Source: Polaribacter sp. SA4-12 (GTDB taxonomy: Bacteria; Bacteroidota; Bacteroidia; Flavobacteriales; Flavobacteriaceae). From it: 64,000 nucleotides of DNA. The stretch lies in NCBI RefSeq assembly GCF_002163675.1, contig NZ_CP019334.1, positions 1,250,001-1,314,000 on the forward strand, written 5' to 3'. The position numbers and the translations under genes were made by a program. The notes under the pieces are model-generated. The model made no database searches. It was not told the origin of the DNA and worked only from the letters and a program-made list of their open reading frames with translations. Below, one piece after another: positions 53,339 to 62,247 of this stretch (within the stretch, counting starts at the first letter, position 1; the number at the start of each line of letters is the position of its first letter).

Positions 53339-54645
53339 TTAGTTTCTAATACTATCTGCTTCTGTTATTAAAGAAGTTTTTGCAGTTGAAGCTTCTGTAG
53401 ACAACGTTGTTCCTATTAAATTAGAATCTTCATAAGCATCTATAGACAGTTGGTAAAGTTCTTCTGTGCCATTATTAAACTTTATGTATTTATAATTAGC
53501 ACTTCTAATAGTGTACACATCTTCTTTTTCTGAATAGACAAATTCTCTTTTGGTTGCTTTTTATCAGTAAATAAATCGTAAAAACTTGTACTGTTATAAA
53601 TTTCTGTAGTTGTAACGCTTGCGATATTCCCAATTGTTGTATACAGATCTGTAGAACTTATCAATGCAGTTTCTCTTATCCCAATTCTATCTACTCCAAC
53701 TCCAGACACAACCATTGACACATTAATTCCTCCTTGATATAAACTTCCTTTTGCTTTGGTTTTTTCATAAGGAAATTGAGCAACTTTGTTTGGCGTGCCA
53801 TTATCACCAATAAAAATAATAATTGTATTTGCTCTTTCTTCTGCGGATAAACTACTAAGAAAACGCCCCATTTCTGTATCTAAAGCTTCTAAAGCTGATA
53901 AATAATAAGGTAAAGGATTTGCGTTTATAGAAGCATCATCTGTTGGTAAACTTCCTTGAGAATGTAAATCTGTTGGCGCTAAGTGAAAAGGTGTATGAGG
54001 AGCATTGTATGCCATCCATAAAAACCAAGGCTTTGTTTGTTGTGCTGTCCAATCAATAGCTAAATCTGTTAATTTTGTGGTTGCATATTCTGTAGAAAGT
54101 GAACTTGTTCCGTTTTCATATAACGTCCAATTATTATAATCAGGAACACCTCCATTTAAAATCCCTGCATAATAATCTACACCCATTTTTATAGGATCGT
54201 TTGCATCTTTTGATAAATGCCATTTACCAATAATTGCCGTTGATTATGCATCGTTAGAATTATCCTTTATATATTTTTGTAAAGATATTTCATTTGTAGA
54301 AATAGGATCATCAACTTTTAAAACACCCGTATTAATTCCGTATTTACCAGTAATAATAGAAGCTCTAGTTGGTGAGCAAACTGAATATCACCAAGTATTA
54401 TCAAACGTAATTCCGGTATTCATTAAATCTTGTAGAATTGGCATATTTGCTTTTGTGCTACCTTCTGTATAATTAGGAACTGCATCTTTGCTTACATCAT
54501 CTGCAATAACTAACAAAATATTGGGTTTAGAAGAAGTAACAGGTATTTCGATTTCCTCTATTTCGTCTTCTGTATTAATGCTTGATAAACCACAACTTAT
54601 TAAAAACAGACAGAGTATAATGATTGTAAAAGAAGATAACTTCAT
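53339..54645 (-). pseudogene. Sulfatase lipoprotein pseudogene
   Basis: The conceptual product is a type I sulfatase: a lipoprotein signal ending FLISC, NILLVIADD, the formylglycine site VCSPTRAS, the IIGKWHLSKD and GDNGTPNK motifs, and a C-terminus IKFNNGTEELYQLSID. Three lesions break it. TGA at 54388-54390 falls four codons before the active-site cysteine. TAA at 54244-54246 precedes STAIIGKWH. A one-base loss (or two-base gain) near 53545-53565 moves the last 70 codons to another frame. The rest is well preserved, so decay is recent. No SusCD partners are nearby. Confidence 0.85.
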
Positions 54646-54766
54646 ATATAATAGTTTATTCTTTGACCTAGATATTAAGTAATAGTTTAATTTTAGGTTA
54701 AAATTTGTAACAAAACCTATAAATTAGTCGTCTAAAATAGAGAGTCATTTTAACAAACCAATAACT

Positions 54767-55447
54767 ATGAAAAAATTTCTATATCCATTATTTGCACTTT
54801 TATTATTAGCGAGTTGTACATCACAAAAAAATTCTGAAGAATTTATTACCTCCACTCAAGGTCGTTATTTATTTAATGCCAATGAAGTAATAGAAATCTA
54901 CTTTAAAGAACAAACATTACATGCAAAATGGCGTGGTAATGATGACATTGAGCTATTAAAAGTAAATGATAGTTCTTTTTACATGAAAGAATTGAACGAA
55001 AAAATGATGTTTGTAAGTCAACCAGAAATGCATATTCAATTAGCTCCAAAAACGGAACATGAAGGTGTAAAATATCATTTTAGACAAATGAAAAATGGAG
55101 AAAAAACACCCAATGAATATTTTGAAACCAACCAATTTGATAAAGCTTTAATCGCTTTTAAAAAGATCCAAGAAAAAGATTCTTTGAGTCCAATTATAAA
55201 ACAACGTACTTTAAATAGTTTAGGATATAAATATATTAGAAAAGATAATTTTGATGCAGCTATAGAAATTTTTAAAATTAATGCTATCTTATACCCAAAA
55301 AACTCAAACGTTTTTGATAGTTTAGGTGAAGCTTATTTTCTAAAAAAAGATACTGTAAATGCAATTGTTAACTTTAAAAAAGCTTTGTCTATAAACCCAG
55401 AAAACAGAAATTCTAAACGTTTCTTAAAGAAAATAACTGAAAAATAA
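54767..55447 (+). CDS. TPR lipoprotein
   Basis: A 226-residue lipoprotein with a signal peptide ending LLASC (Cys17). The middle part (about 30-110) is a beta-rich domain of unknown type. About three tetratricopeptide repeats follow (NQFDKALIAFKKIQ, LNSLGYKYIRKDNFDAAIEI, VFDSLGEAYFLKKDTVNAIV). TPRs bind protein partners, probably in the periplasm. Its stop codon directly abuts the next gene's ATG, so the two are co-translated. Confidence 0.75.
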   Translation: MKKFLYPLFALLLLASCTSQKNSEEFITSTQGRYLFNANEVIEIYFKEQTLHAKWRGNDDIELLKVNDSSFYMKELNEKMMFVSQPEMHIQLAPKTEHEGVKYHFRQMKNGEKTPNEYFETNQFDKALIAFKKIQEKDSLSPIIKQRTLNSLGYKYIRKDNFDAAIEIFKINAILYPKNSNVFDSLGEAYFLKKDTVNAIVNFKKALSINPENRNSKRFLKKITEK

Positions 55448-55984
55448 ATGACAATAGAAGAATTAAAATACCCAATAGGACAAGCAGATATCCCTGAAAA
55501 AATTACTAAAAAAAATATTGAAGATTGGATTTCTGATTTAGAACGATTTCCTCAAGAATTAGAATTTTTAACCAGAGATTTATCAGAAAATCAACTAGAT
55601 ACTCCTTACAGAGAAAGTGGTTGGACAATTAGGCAAGTGATACATCATTGTTATGATAGTCATCATAATTCGTACACACGTTTTAAATGGGCTTTAACAG
55701 AAAACAAACCTGTAATTAAGGCTTATTATGAAGAAATTTGGGCCGAATTAAATGATGCTAAATCTGCGCCTATCTTTTTATCTATTGATGCTTTAAAAGC
55801 GTTGCATTCTAAATGGGTCTATTTTTTAAGAGATTTAACGGATAATGATTTAGAAAAAACGTTTATTCATCCTTCAGGAAATGAAGAAGTTAGTTTAAAA
55901 GAAAATATCGGAATTTATGCATGGCATTGTCAACATCATTATGCACATATTGAACAATTGATGATTAGAAAAAATTGGAAATAG
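55448..55984 (+). CDS. YfiT/DinB-family putative thiol transferase
   Basis: A 178-residue four-helix protein of the DinB superfamily, YfiT/BstA branch. It starts with LKYPIGQADIP and has the metal-binding histidines in RQVIHHCYDSHHN and AWHCQHHYAHIEQL. Relatives act as metal-dependent hydrolases or bacillithiol transferases; the thiol used in this organism is not known from the window. It is translated with the TPR lipoprotein upstream. Confidence 0.82.
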   Translation: MTIEELKYPIGQADIPEKITKKNIEDWISDLERFPQELEFLTRDLSENQLDTPYRESGWTIRQVIHHCYDSHHNSYTRFKWALTENKPVIKAYYEEIWAELNDAKSAPIFLSIDALKALHSKWVYFLRDLTDNDLEKTFIHPSGNEEVSLKENIGIYAWHCQHHYAHIEQLMIRKNWK

Positions 55985-56050
55985 CAGTTATTTTCTGTTT
56001 TAATATTCTTTTTATAAAAACTCTTATCTTTCAACCTTTAATTTAGATAT

Positions 56051-56518
56051 ATGAAAACTGCCAAAGAATATTTTGATGAGTATGCTGTAAGTCATCAAAA
56101 CGAAACAAACCAAGCCATACATTATGTTTGTGTTCCATTAATTTTCTTTAGTGTTATTGGTTTGCTTATGAGTATACCAACAACGTTTTTAGAAAACACC
56201 TTCAATTTATCTAACCCATTACTAGAAAATTGGGCAGTAATTGTTGGTCTTGTTATTTCTATTTTTTATTTACGATTAGGGTTTTGGTATTTAATTGAAA
56301 TGCTGTTTGTTATTCTAATTTCTATTATTGCTAATTTTTGGTTAGGCAACCAGGTAAACTTACTATATGCATCAATTACAATTTTTGTTTTAGCTTGGAT
56401 TGGTCAATTTTACGGACATAAAGTGGAAGGAAAAAAGCCTTCATTTTTAAAAGATTTAGAATTTTTATTAATTGGTCCTTTGTGGGTAATTCAGAAATTA
56501 GGAAAAAAGAAAAATTAA
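56051..56518 (+). CDS. Mpo1-like (DUF962) membrane protein
   Basis: A 155-residue protein with the DUF962 start YFDEYAVSHQNETNQAIHYVCVP and end GHKVEGKKPSFLKDLEFLLIGP, and four hydrophobic helices between. The yeast relative Mpo1 is an Fe(II)-dependent dioxygenase that shortens 2-hydroxy fatty acids; the conserved histidines are present. A role in fatty-acid oxidation is plausible. It starts a tight gene run, with csaA one base behind its stop. Confidence 0.82.
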   Translation: MKTAKEYFDEYAVSHQNETNQAIHYVCVPLIFFSVIGLLMSIPTTFLENTFNLSNPLLENWAVIVGLVISIFYLRLGFWYLIEMLFVILISIIANFWLGNQVNLLYASITIFVLAWIGQFYGHKVEGKKPSFLKDLEFLLIGPLWVIQKLGKKKN

Positions 56519-56519
56519 G

Positions 56520-56858
56520 ATGAAAGAAGAAATTACTTTTGAAGACTTTTTAAAGGTTGATATTAGAATAGGAACTATAATTGAAGTCAATGATTTTCCG
56601 AAAGCAAGAAAACCAGCATATCAACTTACTATTGATTTTGGAGATTTAGGAATTAAAAAATCGAGTGCTCAAATAACAGATTTATATTCTAAAGAGGATT
56701 TACTGAATAAACAGATTTCTGCTGTTATCAACTTTAAACCTAGACAAATCGCTAATTTTATGAGTGAAGTTTTGGTAATTGGGGTTTATAATACTGAAGG
56801 AAACGTTGTTTTATTACAAGCTTCAAAAGGTATTAAAAATGGAGAGCAGGTTTCTTAA
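56520..56858 (+). CDS. csaA: tRNA-binding-domain protein, CsaA-like
   Basis: A 112-residue protein made only of an OB-fold tRNA-binding domain. FLKVDIRIGTIIEVNDFPKA, SSAQITDLY, VINFKPRQIANFMSEVLVIG are classical family motifs. CsaA has been described as an export-related chaperone, and the domain binds tRNA. It sits one base after the Mpo1-like gene. Confidence 0.88.
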   Translation: MKEEITFEDFLKVDIRIGTIIEVNDFPKARKPAYQLTIDFGDLGIKKSSAQITDLYSKEDLLNKQISAVINFKPRQIANFMSEVLVIGVYNTEGNVVLLQASKGIKNGEQVS

Positions 56859-56888
56859 ACTTGGTATTGTTTTTGATAAAATAGAAAT

Positions 56889-58046
56889 ATGAAAAACTTA
56901 TCTTTTATTCTATTATTATTTTCTATCGGTAGTTTTTGTCAATCTAAAACAATTACTATTTTAGATTCACTAACAAAAGAACCTATAGACTTAGTTCATA
57001 TTACTTACTCTAATTCATCTACTGGAAATATTAGTAATGCTGATGGAATTGTAAAAATAAACTTACAAAAAGACTCTATTTACATTAGTCATATTAACTA
57101 TAAAAATAGAGTATACTCTTCTAAAAACTTATTTACAAAAGACACCCTTTTTATTCATCCAACTTTAAATACTTTAGATGAAATTGTTCTATATGATTAT
57201 GATTTAAAGAACAAATTAAAGCAAGTATTAGATAATTATAAGAAGTATTATTATAATGGTCAACTAACAAATACTCTTACCTACAAAGAAAACTTTGAAA
57301 TAAATGACAAAATTGTAAGGCTATTTCAAGCTCAATATAAATGGTGGACAAGATATAATTTCTTTGAATTAAATACTGAAGTAAAAAAACAAAATAAATT
57401 ATCTTTAGAAAAAGTTGACTATTCTAAAATAACTTCATCAGACAAAGATGAAAGAAATGGAGGCTTCCTTAAAAGCATTCCTCTAATAAAGTTTTCAAAT
57501 TTAAATTTCAATTTAATACTATTGGCACATCATACCAAAGATGTATATATAAACTCCATTAATAAAAATATACAAACAACAGATATTAATTTTGATGCTG
57601 ATTATTTTGAAGATGGAAAAAATTTATTCAACTATAAAAACTCTATTATTTCTATAGATAATAAAACAAAAAGTATAAAATACATACTTCTAAATATGGT
57701 CTATAAAGACAATAAAAAGGTTAGTCTTTCAAGAAAATCAAAAATTAGTTATACCTCAGAAACAACGAAACATAAAGTTGAACTATTTTTTAAGAAATTT
57801 AAAAACAAATATTCTTTAAGTTACTTTACATCTGAATTAAATGGTTTTTTAACAATAAACAATGAAAAAAGTAAAGCCTTTAGTTCTCAAAAATTTTTAA
57901 TTACCAATACAGAAAAAGGTAAAAAAAATAAAAAAGCAAAAGAAATAAATTTAGATAAGGCTCTCTACGATTACATACCTTTAAATAAAAATAAAGAAAC
58001 TGAAATTCTTTTAACGAAAAAAGAAATTGGTTTTATTAAAGAATAA
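56889..58046 (+). CDS. Secreted protein with CarboxypepD-reg-like domain
   Basis: A 385-residue protein with a signal peptide (about 1-18) and a carboxypeptidase-regulatory-like beta domain (about 20-100; ITILDSLTKEPIDLVHITY, NADGIVKINL, HPTLNTLDEIVLYD). The remainder is lysine-rich with mixed strands and no recognised family. This start is common in flavobacterial envelope proteins related to the TonB-dependent plug extension, but there is no barrel here. Function is unknown. It is convergent with a Pmp3-like gene one base away. Confidence 0.65.
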   Translation: MKNLSFILLLFSIGSFCQSKTITILDSLTKEPIDLVHITYSNSSTGNISNADGIVKINLQKDSIYISHINYKNRVYSSKNLFTKDTLFIHPTLNTLDEIVLYDYDLKNKLKQVLDNYKKYYYNGQLTNTLTYKENFEINDKIVRLFQAQYKWWTRYNFFELNTEVKKQNKLSLEKVDYSKITSSDKDERNGGFLKSIPLIKFSNLNFNLILLAHHTKDVYINSINKNIQTTDINFDADYFEDGKNLFNYKNSIISIDNKTKSIKYILLNMVYKDNKKVSLSRKSKISYTSETTKHKVELFFKKFKNKYSLSYFTSELNGFLTINNEKSKAFSSQKFLITNTEKGKKNKKAKEINLDKALYDYIPLNKNKETEILLTKKEIGFIKE

Positions 58047-58047
58047 C

Positions 58048-58206
58048 TTAATTCTTAGGATTATTTAAAATTACCAACGCTCCTATTACTCCAGGAATCC
58101 ATCCACAAAGTGTTAGTAAAAAGATAATAAAGAATGATCCACAACCTTTGTCTATTACAGAAAGTGGAGGAAAAATAATGGTGAATAAAACTCTAAAAAA
58201 ACTCAT
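58048..58206 (-). CDS. Pmp3/YqaE-family small membrane protein
   Basis: A 52-residue protein with two transmembrane helices. The family signature FPPLSVIDKGCGSFF and the C-terminal CGWIPGVIGALVIL are clear. Pmp3/YqaE proteins are stress-induced small membrane proteins linked to membrane potential and salt stress. The start is the ATG at 58206. The stop lies one base from the convergent gene's stop. Confidence 0.85.
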   Translation of the reverse strand: MSFFRVLFTIIFPPLSVIDKGCGSFFIIFLLTLCGWIPGVIGALVILNNPKN

Positions 58207-58309
58207 TTATATATTTAGTTGGTTACATATATAAGACGAGTTGAATTCAATTTTGTTACAAATCTTAGATAATACATATGTAATAAAGTATCAGCAATAA
58301 AAAATAAAC

Positions 58310-58924
58310 TTACAGTAAAATCATAATTGCAATAAAACAGAATACAATTATTTGTCCCCATTTTAAGTAAACACCTACTTTAGAATGTTCTTTTAAATAA
58401 TTAGAGATACTTCCAGCTAAAACGGCTATAATTCCAAAAACAATAAAGGAAACTAAAATAAATATTCCTCCTAAAGTATAAAATTGAATGACAGTAGAAA
58501 TAGTTTTAGAAAACAAAAACTGAGGAAAAAAAGCTAAAAAGAATAAAGCAACTTTAGGATTTAAAACATTCATTATAAATCCTTTTTTAAACAACTGAAG
58601 TACAGATTCCTTTTTTACAGAGTCATTAGACAATACTATTTTAGAATCACTTTTATAAACTTTATAAGCCAGAAAAATCAAATAACTTGCTCCTATTAGT
58701 TTGATGACAAAAAAAAGACTTTCATTTTCTTTGATGATTGCAGAAACACCAAAAACAACCAACGTAGTATGAACCAAACAACCAGACATTAATCCAAAAA
58801 CGGTTGCCAAACCATATTTTGTGCCATTAACAATACTTTGTGTGAGTACAAAAATATTATCAGGTCCTGGAGAAAGTGATAAAATAGAAGTTGCTATTGC
58901 AAATGAAATGAGAATTTCGAACAT
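58310..58924 (-). CDS. LysE-family exporter
   Basis: A 204-residue inner-membrane protein with about six transmembrane helices. SLSPGPDNIFVLTQSI near the N-terminus and FKKGFIMNVLNPKVALFFLAFFPQF in the middle are typical of the LysE/RhtB superfamily, which exports amino acids or derivatives. The substrate is unknown. It lies 52 bases downstream of pyrD on the same strand. Confidence 0.88.
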   Translation of the reverse strand: MFEILISFAIATSILSLSPGPDNIFVLTQSIVNGTKYGLATVFGLMSGCLVHTTLVVFGVSAIIKENESLFFVIKLIGASYLIFLAYKVYKSDSKIVLSNDSVKKESVLQLFKKGFIMNVLNPKVALFFLAFFPQFLFSKTISTVIQFYTLGGIFILVSFIVFGIIAVLAGSISNYLKEHSKVGVYLKWGQIIVFCFIAIMILL

Positions 58925-58976
58925 TCAGTAAAAGCGTATTATTATTTACTGCAAAATAAATATAATTTATTAGAAA

Positions 58977-60011
58977 TTAAGATTGTTGTAAAATTGCTTT
59001 ATTGATACGTTTCACCAAACCTGGTCCTTCATAAATAAAACCTGTATACACTTGCACTAAATCTGCACCTGCATTCAGCTTTTCTAAAGCATCTTTTTCT
59101 GAATGAATACCTCCTACTCCAATAATAGGAAAAGATTTATTAGAAGTATCCGCTAAATATTTAATAACAGCTGTACTTTGATTTTTTACAGGTTGCCCAC
59201 TTACTCCACCATTTCCTATTTCTGCTAAACGCTCTTTAGAAACTGTTAGATTTTCTCTATTTGTAGAAGTATTAGAAGCAATTACTCCATCAATTTTTGT
59301 TTCATTTACCAAATCTATAATTTCATCTAATTGCATATTATTTAAATCCGGAGCAATTTTTAATAAGATTGGTTTTTGTATTTCTTCTTTAGAATTTAGT
59401 TCTTTACAAGCAGAAATCAACTCTAATAAATAGTCTTTATCGTTCAGTTTTGCATGACTCCCAACATTAGGGCAACTCACATTCAGTACAAAATAATCTA
59501 CATAAGGATGTAATTCTTTAAAAACCTCACAATAATCTTCTGTATAATTTTCTGGAGTTGTTGCTGTATTTTTACCAATGTTTCCACCAATAATAACTTT
59601 GCCTTTATTATTCTTTAAGTTTTTAATGGCAGCTTCCATTCCGTCATTATTAAAACCCATTCTATTAATAATTCCCTGATCATCCTTTAATCTAAATAAT
59701 CTTTTCTTAGGATTCCCTGCTTGTCCTTTTGGAGTTACAGTTCCTATTTCAATAAAACCGAAACCAAAATTTGCTAATTCGTTGTATAAAACAGCATTCT
59801 TATCAAAACCAGCGGCTAAACCAACAGGGTTTTTAAAAGTAATTCCGAATAAAGTTCTTTCTAAACGTTTGTCTTCAACAACGTATAAACTTCTAAAAAT
59901 TGAAGAAACAAAAGGAATTTTACACAGTGTTTTTACTAAAGAAAAAGTGAAATAATGAATCTTTTCTGGATCGAATAAAAAGAAAATTGGTCTTACAATA
60001 GATTTGTACAT
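58977..60011 (-). CDS. pyrD: Dihydroorotate dehydrogenase (quinone), class 2
   Basis: A 344-residue FMN enzyme of pyrimidine synthesis bound to the inner membrane. The amphipathic N-terminal helix needed for quinone access is present ([19 protein letters not shown]). Also seen are [42 protein letters not shown] with the class 2 catalytic serine, and [12 protein letters not shown]. It is divergent from the sterol-desaturase-family gene. Confidence 0.95.
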   Translation of the reverse strand: MYKSIVRPIFFLFDPEKIHYFTFSLVKTLCKIPFVSSIFRSLYVVEDKRLERTLFGITFKNPVGLAAGFDKNAVLYNELANFGFGFIEIGTVTPKGQAGNPKKRLFRLKDDQGIINRMGFNNDGMEAAIKNLKNNKGKVIIGGNIGKNTATTPENYTEDYCEVFKELHPYVDYFVLNVSCPNVGSHAKLNDKDYLLELISACKELNSKEEIQKPILLKIAPDLNNMQLDEIIDLVNETKIDGVIASNTSTNRENLTVSKERLAEIGNGGVSGQPVKNQSTAVIKYLADTSNKSFPIIGVGGIHSEKDALEKLNAGADLVQVYTGFIYEGPGLVKRINKAILQQS

Positions 60012-60147
60012 GGGTTACTAGAATTAATTTGAGTAGCTTATTTCTAGTTTTCAAAATTACAAATTTTAATACTGATATAACTCGAAAACACATTTGAATT
60101 TATGACTTACCCAATTTTCACTATTTTAGTAAAAAATAAAAATCAAT

Positions 60148-60987
60148 TTGGAAACCATCTTTAATTATTTCGAAACAATTCCTTCTGCACATAGAAGTTT
60201 AATTTTAGTCGGCGGAATTACTTTTTTCTGGCTTTTAGAAGGCGCAATTCCGTTATTTAAATTTGATTATAAAAAATGGAAACACGCTTTTCCTAATCTA
60301 TTTTTTACGTTTACAACCATACTCATCAACTTTTCATTAGCTTTTTTATTATTAAAATCTGCAGATTGGGTTCAGGTCAATAATTTTGGTTTGATTAACT
60401 GGTTACCAGAAATGCCACTTTGGTTATATGTTGTTTTAGGAGTTTTGTTTTTAGATTTTTTCGGTGCTTATTTAGCACATTTTACAGAACACAAAATAAC
60501 ACCTTTGTGGATGGTACATTTGGTACATCATTCAGATCATAAAGTAGATACAACAACAGCAAACAGACACCACCCAATAGAAAGTGTCATCCGTTTTGCA
60601 TTTACATTATTAGGTGTTTTTATAGTAGGAACTCCCATTGCAATTGTTATGATGTATCAATCTATCTCTTTAATTTTCACACAATTTACACACGCAAATA
60701 TTAAAATATCACCAAAGGTGGATAAGCTTCTAAGTTACTTTATTGTGTCTCCAGATATGCACAAAATTCATCATCATTATAAGTTGCCTTATACAGATTC
60801 TAACTACGGAAATATCTTTTCTATTTGGGACAGACTTTTAGGAACGTATATGGAAATGGATCGTGAAAAAATCATCTATGGAGTAGATACTTTTCCCGAT
60901 GAAGTTAAAAATTCTTCTTTAAAAGAACTATTGAAGCAGCCTTTTCTAGGATCTAGAAAACCAACTAACTTAGATGAAATAAATTAA
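60148..60987 (+). CDS. Sterol desaturase / fatty acid hydroxylase family protein
   Basis: A 279-residue membrane enzyme with four hydrophobic helices and the eight-histidine di-iron pattern: AHFTEH, HLVHHSDH, NRHHP and HKIHHHY. Such enzymes hydroxylate or desaturate lipids such as fatty acids or hopanoids; the substrate here is unknown. The start is TTG with no better ATG in frame. A hypothetical gene begins three bases after its stop. Confidence 0.85.
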   Translation: METIFNYFETIPSAHRSLILVGGITFFWLLEGAIPLFKFDYKKWKHAFPNLFFTFTTILINFSLAFLLLKSADWVQVNNFGLINWLPEMPLWLYVVLGVLFLDFFGAYLAHFTEHKITPLWMVHLVHHSDHKVDTTTANRHHPIESVIRFAFTLLGVFIVGTPIAIVMMYQSISLIFTQFTHANIKISPKVDKLLSYFIVSPDMHKIHHHYKLPYTDSNYGNIFSIWDRLLGTYMEMDREKIIYGVDTFPDEVKNSSLKELLKQPFLGSRKPTNLDEIN

Positions 60988-60990
60988 ATT

Positions 60991-61647
60991 ATGGATATTG
61001 GTTTTTTAATGAAATTTGGTTCCGAAAAGAATATGAATGATTTACTTAAAAATGGAACAATTTATTGCAATCCTTTATCTTATTTTCAAAAATTAGATAA
61101 AGACGGTTTTATAGCTGATAAACTAGAAGGAACAATATCAATCAAAAATTTCAGTGAAGAAAAAAATCATATTTTGACTATTAATCCTAAAAGTAAAAAA
61201 CCTATAAAAATGAAAATTAAGACTGCTCAAATGAGAGGTTTTTATAATAATTTAGAAGGTAATGTTTATTGTCTTTATGCTTTAAGATACAGTAATATTA
61301 TAAATGAAAAAAGATATAAAATAGATGAGCGAATGATGAATGACGATTATACACATTGTGTTTTAATTGAAAAGGTTGGAGAATTTTTAAAGAGAATTCA
61401 AAATGAATTAAAAAAACAGAATGTAAGTTTTAATTGGGATTTAGTAAAATACCATGATTTTGGTATTGATAAATCTGAAATGACTTTATTTCATAAATCT
61501 AAAAATTTTGAATTTCAAAAAGAATTTCGAATCCTTTTAAAAACGAGTAAATTAGAACCTTTTTCAATTAAAATTGGAGATATTTCTGATATTGCATCTT
61601 TATATGATTCCAAAATTATTAAAGATATAAAAATAGATATAATTTAA
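60991..61647 (+). CDS. Hypothetical protein
   Basis: A 218-residue soluble protein that I do not recognise with confidence. The N-terminus DIGFLMKFGSEKNMNDLLKNGTIYCNPLSYFQ and the late FEFQKEFRILLKT motif weakly recall DUF2971-like proteins, some of which appear in defence loci. It follows the sterol-desaturase-family gene by three bases but differs in character, being lysine-rich and without membrane segments. It lies beside a repeat pair and a GIY-YIG gene, so it may be an acquired gene. Confidence 0.55.
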   Translation: MDIGFLMKFGSEKNMNDLLKNGTIYCNPLSYFQKLDKDGFIADKLEGTISIKNFSEEKNHILTINPKSKKPIKMKIKTAQMRGFYNNLEGNVYCLYALRYSNIINEKRYKIDERMMNDDYTHCVLIEKVGEFLKRIQNELKKQNVSFNWDLVKYHDFGIDKSEMTLFHKSKNFEFQKEFRILLKTSKLEPFSIKIGDISDIASLYDSKIIKDIKIDII

Positions 61648-61749
61648 TCTACTAATTTATGATCAGTAATAACTCAAAAGTATTTGAATTTACGGTTATT
61701 CTAATCTTGTTTTCTGAGTTTGTTATATAAAAATTCTTCTCACCATTTT

Positions 61750-61890
61750 GTCATTCCTGCGTACGCAGGAATCTATAATTGGTAAATAGAACAGCACTTA
61801 AAAATTCATTTAAAACAATTACTTATTTTAAAAATTAACTTTTCGGTATTCTAAAGTCTTAGTTTGGATTCCTGCCTACGCAGGAATGAC
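61750..61890. repeat. REPIN-like pair of palindromes
   Basis: GTCATTCCTGCG-TACGCAGGAATC (61750-61773) and its inverted copy at 61867-61890 differ at one position of 24, with 93 bases between them. Each arm is itself a palindrome around CCTGCGTACGCAGG. The second arm ends five bases before the GIY-YIG stop codon. Confidence 0.75.
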
Positions 61891-61895
61891 ATATA

Positions 61896-62204
61896 TTATA
61901 AAATAGTATCATACCAATCTTTAGATAAATCCGACCATTGAATATTCTCTTTTTCAATCAATTTAATTTTCCAAGCACGTTTCCATTTCTTCATATTATT
62001 TTCTCTTGTAATTGCTTCTTCAATATTTTGGAACGTCTCAAAATAAACCAATTTGTTCACACCATATTTTTGAGTAAAACCTTTTTTGATTCCCATTTTA
62101 TGTTCGTAAACTCTTCTTTGTAAATCATTTGTTACACCAATATATAATGTTCCTCTAATTTTGCTTGCCAAAAGATAAACATAATATTGATGGATTGTTT
62201 TCAT
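61896..62204 (-). CDS. GIY-YIG nuclease-domain protein
   Basis: A 102-residue protein consisting of a single GIY-YIG domain. YYVYLLAS and TLYIGVTNDLQRRVYEHK give the GIY and YIG motifs, with Arg in RR and Glu in AITRENNMKKWKRAWK. This short form (UPF0213-like) is common and its substrate is unclear. REP-type palindromes lie directly at its 3' end. Confidence 0.85.
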   Translation of the reverse strand: MKTIHQYYVYLLASKIRGTLYIGVTNDLQRRVYEHKMGIKKGFTQKYGVNKLVYFETFQNIEEAITRENNMKKWKRAWKIKLIEKENIQWSDLSKDWYDTIL

Positions 62205-62247
62205 TTATTTTTGAAGTATGGATTCATGCGCAATCAAGAATAAAAAA

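Noticed and set aside
53482..54186. Intact 234-residue sulfatase fragment as a gene
   Set aside because: It lacks the active-site cysteine and the true C-terminus; upstream and downstream parts of the same gene are present but separated by stops and a frameshift.
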